Shown here: positions 60,215 to 64,000 of the stretch, piece after piece
How positions within the stretch are numbered: the stretch's first letter is position 1
Layout: each line of letters starts with the position of its first letter
NCBI GenBank assembly: GCA_025890175.1
Contig: JANPYM010000002.1
Location: 3,893,996-3,957,995, forward strand
DNA from: Ciborinia camelliae
Taxonomy: Eukaryota > Ascomycota > Leotiomycetes > Helotiales > Sclerotiniaceae
Length of the DNA: 64,000 nucleotides
Reading direction: 5' to 3'
Made by a program: the position numbers and the translations under genes
Notes under the pieces: generated by a model
The model's database searches: none
Told to the model about the DNA's origin: nothing
What the model saw: only the letters and a program-made list of their open reading frames with translations

Positions 60215-61246
60215 ATGGCGCCTTCTCTCGAGGAAAGGCCAGAGGCTGTCCAAGATGTTCTCTCAAACCCTCTCAAAAACGCCCCCAAACTTGTCGCCCC
60301 AGAGCCCGAACACTGCCCTGGTCCCGAATCCGAAGCGGCAGGAAAAGCAGACTCTTGCGCCGGCTGTCCCAACCAAGCAATATGCGCCTCTGCACCCAAA
60401 GGTCCCGATCCTGATATCCCAGCTATAACCGCACGTCTTGCGGGCATCAAACACAAAGTCTTAATTCTATCGGGCAAAGGTGGCGTGGGAAAAAGCACAT
60501 TTACGAGTTTACTTGCGCATGCGTTCGCCACAAATGAAGATAATACAGTTGGAATCATGGATACCGATATCTGCGGACCGAGTATACCCAAGATGATGGG
60601 AGTAGAGACGGAGCAGATACATGTTAGTGGTGCAGGTTGGAGTCCAGTATGGGTTATGGAGAATTTGGGTGTGATGAGTGTGCAGTTTATGTTACCCAAT
60701 CGAGACGATGCGGTGATATGGAGAGGACCAAAGAAAAATGGATTGATAAAACAATTTCTAAAGGATGTGGAGTGGGGAGAGATGGATTTCTTATTGGTGG
60801 ACACACCTCCTGGAACGAGTGATGAACATTTGAGTGTGAATTCGTTTCTCAAGGAGAGTGGGGTGGATGGAGCTCTGGTAGTTACAACGCCACAGGAAGT
60901 TTCGCTGTTGGATGTGAGAAAGGAGATTGACTTTTGTCGGAAGGCGGGGATTAAAGTATTAGGAATCGTGGAGAATATGTCGGGATTTGTTTGCCCGAAA
61001 TGCACACACGAAAGTCAAATTTTCCAAGCCACAACGGGAGGCGCGAGGGCTTTGGCTAAGGAGATGAATATTCCATTCCTGGGAGCCGTACCCCTAGACC
61101 CTCGGATTGGCATGGCATGCGATTACGGCGAGAGCTTTTTCGATGCTTGGCCAGATAGTCCGGCTTGTACTGCGCTGAAGACGGTTGTCAGAAGACTTGG
61201 TGAGGAGATTGGACTTCATCCCAAGAGCATTCTTCCAGATGATTGA
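60215..61246 (+). CDS. NBP35: Nbp35-type cytosolic Fe-S cluster assembly ATPase
   Basis: Scaffold of the cytosolic iron-sulfur assembly machinery (with Cfd1), supplying nuclear and cytosolic Fe-S proteins. A single exon of 343 aa. The N-terminal ferredoxin-like cluster motif is exact: Cys34, Cys48, Cys51 and Cys57 (CX13CX2CX5C), which separates Nbp35 from Cfd1. The deviant P-loop [10 protein letters not shown] lies at 86-95, followed by [15 protein letters not shown] and [13 protein letters not shown]. The C-terminal CPKC (Cys260, Cys263) binds the bridging 4Fe-4S cluster. Everything needed for function appears intact. No intron. Confidence 0.95.
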   Translation: MAPSLEERPEAVQDVLSNPLKNAPKLVAPEPEHCPGPESEAAGKADSCAGCPNQAICASAPKGPDPDIPAITARLAGIKHKVLILSGKGGVGKSTFTSLLAHAFATNEDNTVGIMDTDICGPSIPKMMGVETEQIHVSGAGWSPVWVMENLGVMSVQFMLPNRDDAVIWRGPKKNGLIKQFLKDVEWGEMDFLLVDTPPGTSDEHLSVNSFLKESGVDGALVVTTPQEVSLLDVRKEIDFCRKAGIKVLGIVENMSGFVCPKCTHESQIFQATTGGARALAKEMNIPFLGAVPLDPRIGMACDYGESFFDAWPDSPACTALKTVVRRLGEEIGLHPKSILPDD

Positions 61247-63349
61247 AAGATCTTCCGCAGAATCCATTCACTCATCAGATCGCCCGAAAACACAATTCGG
61301 CCAGCAGAGCGTGATCTACATCCGCTCGGAGACAATCAGCTTCCTGTTATATCTACCTGGTACCTGCGATATGCACGCATATCATACCGGGTATAGTTCA
61401 CTCACCTTGTGAAAGCTTGTAACAGCATCAGATAGCACACAATACCGACATACTCCGATATATACCCAATCAAGATAAATACCATATAGCATTTAAGCCA
61501 AGTATGAGATACAACCGTTGACTTTGAGTATTATCCCGTGAATTCTGCAATAGCATGTGTCTGTGATTGAGATGGCGAGTGCCACCGCCTTGTTACAGTA
61601 CCTAGGTAGTTATATTTAACATCTGATACCTAACCCAACATCCCCGTATTACGTAGGTAGATAGATGTCCCTTGATTATTTGATAGCATTTCAAGTATCA
61701 AATGTTGAATTTTTGATTCGCGTTTGTTTATGTAAATATAACGTACCTTCCAAAAGTGTTCGGTGGTACGTACAGTATAGTACTTGCGAATCGGCTCCCT
61801 CCTTGTCATTGCAACGGCATCATCTGGATTCCGCAAGTACCATACGCTCATCGTCTATTAGATACTGTGCTCACATACATATGTATTGTATGCACCCCTA
61901 TTGTTAGGGTGGTTTAAGGAGAGGAGAGGAGAGGGAAGGGGCGCACTAATCATCACTTCACATGTTAGAACTTAGCTCATACCGGTATGCTGAAAGTAGG
62001 TACCTAGCTAGGTATTATTATGGTATCTTTTTGCGAGAAGGGAGGTAAGTTGTGAGCGAATGCCCCTTTTTTTGATTATGCTATTCGCTATATATCTGCC
62101 AGAGGTCAGAGGGCTCTGGACCCTTTCGATATCATACGCGTATTTTATATAGATGATATTGATCAGATCAATTTGCTTTCAATGAGATGAGATGGGAATT
62201 CATGAATACCTAGCTCTTATCATTCCTCGGATGTTTATTAAATTGGATTGGATTGGATATGGTACCGGTAGATAGGTAGGTAGGTACCTAGATAATATGG
62301 GGAAATGAAAGAGTTGGTGGACGTTATGTTTCTCGTTTACACGTATCAATTGGTTCGAAAGGTCATCTCATGGTTGGTATCTATCTAGTCTAAGCTGAGC
62401 TGAAGGGTGGACTTCATGAGAAGAACTTGAACACATGCAGATATGGATCCATATCAGTACTACATAAAACCATCTCCTCTACTCTACCCTACTCTACTCC
62501 ATCTCAAGATTCTCAACGATTGCCGAACTTTATCTTCAACTCGAATCTGTTTCATGTGAATGAATCTCGCATCGCATCGCATCGCATACTACCTACCACT
62601 CACCCCAGATGCAAGTTGTCGTAAGCTTTAAAGTTGCATGCGGATATATGTTTATGTTGGCAAATATGTCCGATGAGCTTGTTTGCAAATTGCTTGTGAC
62701 AACCAATACTTTGACAGCATACCCCCCTGGTCGCATTTACCCGTTGTGCGTAACCTAAAACGGTCCAATTATCCAAAAGTGGTTTTTCCTTGTAGGGCAA
62801 CTCGGTTTTCCGTACCCCTGGGGCCTGGCCCGGAATGTCAGATTGTGGGGTGGGCCAAGATTACAGTTCGAATGAGGTTCATCCGCACGGGGTGCCTTCC
62901 AAATATGGATTTATCCACATGCACGCACGGTACTTTTTTCCGGACGCGCTGCGCTCATGCCGAGACGAAATTTCTTGTCCCTGGTCTTATTATGGATCGC
63001 TATCATGGGAAATACGATCCTACACGGATACCCTTTCTGTTCTTGGTGATTAAGCTTAATCATGCTGAGGCTTGGAGGGTTTCGTGCTTGTTCTTGTTTG
63101 CCCTGGTTCCACGGGTTATACTGTGAGAGGGCTGGTCTATACCGCAATCACGGTGCATCGTACCCAAGCAGAAGCTGCCAGGCACGAATGCGCAGAAGAG
63201 AATGGTTCATCGGGTTCCAATGAACCGCGGCATATAAGCCGTGGTGATATTGGTTGCTCATGTTTACTTTTACTTGCGAAAGTCCCGCTGTTGCGGTTGT
63301 CGGTCGAGACTCGAGATTTATTTCGAATCGATATTGATATTTCAACACG
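61247..63349. other. Intergenic region
   Basis: About 2.1 kb between NBP35 and the last gene. TACCTAGGTA at 61,599 and GATAGGTAGGTAGGTACCTA near 62,271. No gene recognised. Confidence 0.45.
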
Positions 63350-64000
63350 ATGCCTGCGTCGCCTGATGTTAATACTGGTGAGTTGCTTCATATCTTGAAT
63401 GGCTCCTCGTCACTAACTATTAGATTAAAGGTGGCAAAGCTCTCGCTGTGATCTGGACTCTCAATGCTATTTCAATCACTATTGTGATTGCGCGATGCAT
63501 GACACAAAGATTCATAACTCGTCAACTGGGGCTTAGTGATGCTTTGGTAGTTGTGTCAATGGTGTGTTTGTTTCATTGGCCCTGAGGCATGAATTATAAC
63601 TAACTATGCAGTGTGTTATTTCTTCCATGGCATCTTTGATTACGGTACAGTATCATTATGGATGGGGACGACATTACATATATCTCGATCCTTTCGATAG
63701 GATTGAGGCATTGAAATATAATGCCATCGGGCAATCTTTTGGTAAGTCTACTTTGGTGCGAATCTTCAGAGAACATTTCTCTAACCTACATATGCGCTAG
63801 GTGTCATGGGCTCAACTTTTGGTCGAATGTCATTCATCATTCTCATGCTTCAGCTGTTCGGTACTTCCAGATTCAAGCGCATCGCACTATGGACATTATT
63901 CTGGGTACAATTCATTCCGAATTGCATTGTAGTTGTCACTTTATATGTTCAATGTAGTGATGTTCGAGCTCTCTGGGATACATCGGTCGTAGCATCATGC
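63350..64000 (+). CDS. PTH11/rhodopsin-domain-like membrane protein, 5' part only
   Basis: Four exons are visible, 63,350-63,377, 63,431-63,561, 63,612-63,741 and 63,801 onward; the gene runs off the window end. The first exon encodes only MPASPDVNT. Hydrophobic helices follow, with the family loop RQLGLSDALVVVSM (counterpart of the FGSDDYWML loop in the gene at 23,047), then YGWGRHYIYLD, MSFIILMLQLFGT, and the C-terminal part VTLYVQCSDVRALWDTS, matching the conserved CQCxPxxxxWD loop of the family. It belongs to the same broad receptor-like family as the 23-kb gene but is a distant member. Confidence 0.8.

Noticed and set aside
60061..61005. 314-aa minus-strand ORF opposite NBP35
   Set aside because: Antisense shadow of a conserved gene with strong codon structure on the plus strand.
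62683..63126. 147-aa plus-strand ORF before the last gene
   Set aside because: No homology pattern, overlapping ORFs on both strands, no splice or start context.

Overview
The window looks like a filamentous ascomycete nuclear contig, most likely Leotiomycetes (Sclerotiniaceae such as Botrytis, Sclerotinia or Monilinia). Genes carry short GT-AG introns with CTAAC-type branch points, housekeeping proteins are of fungal type (Scc2/Mis4, Rpa12, deoxyhypusine hydroxylase, Cho2, Nbp35), there are PTH11-like receptors, and an extremely AT-rich block looks like the product of repeat-induced point mutation (RIP). The species is inferred from style only.

Layout. 1 to about 11,690 is a gene-free AT desert holding several small, strikingly GC-rich, unmutated non-autonomous elements of two families (A: TGTTGGA ends; B: TGTCAGGGGTG ends), one of them nested. 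From about 11.7 kb the sequence is ordinary euchromatin: an FHS-family sugar permease (13.2-14.7 kb), a divergent protein kinase whose start appears frameshifted (15.6-17.7 kb), tRNA-Ala(AGC), a small secreted 10-cysteine protein not visible as one ORF (21.2-21.6 kb), a five-exon PTH11-like membrane protein (23.0-24.5 kb), SCC2 (27.6-33.4 kb) divergent from RPA12, DOHH, a tRNA-Gln(CTG) with a broken relative, a DUF1115-like protein, two low-complexity hypotheticals, and a J-like protein with a C-terminal membrane anchor (42.7-44.6 kb). 44.6-48 kb is dense in simple repeats and holds a fourth family-A element.

The most interesting locus is 47,965-53,038. Two genes are transcribed head to head from a 758-bp intergenic region. 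One encodes an apparently active Ser/Thr kinase fused to seven nearly identical WD40 repeats (774 aa after splicing). The other encodes an N-terminal HeLo-like helical domain followed by a pseudokinase lacking the catalytic residues (559 aa). HeLo-like domain plus pseudokinase is the layout of MLKL-type executioners, and kinase plus highly similar WD40 repeats resembles a fungal NLR-type sensor in which the kinase replaces the NACHT module. The pair is a candidate two-gene regulated cell death or non-self recognition module; this is inference from architecture and orientation.

The right part holds CHO2 (phosphatidylethanolamine N-methyltransferase), NBP35 (cytosolic Fe-S scaffold ATPase) and, cut by the window end, a second PTH11/rhodopsin-like protein. 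Exon borders were read by hand from splice consensus and reading frame. All multi-exon models have lengths divisible by three except the 15.6-17.7 kb kinase, which needs one extra base in a homopolymer.
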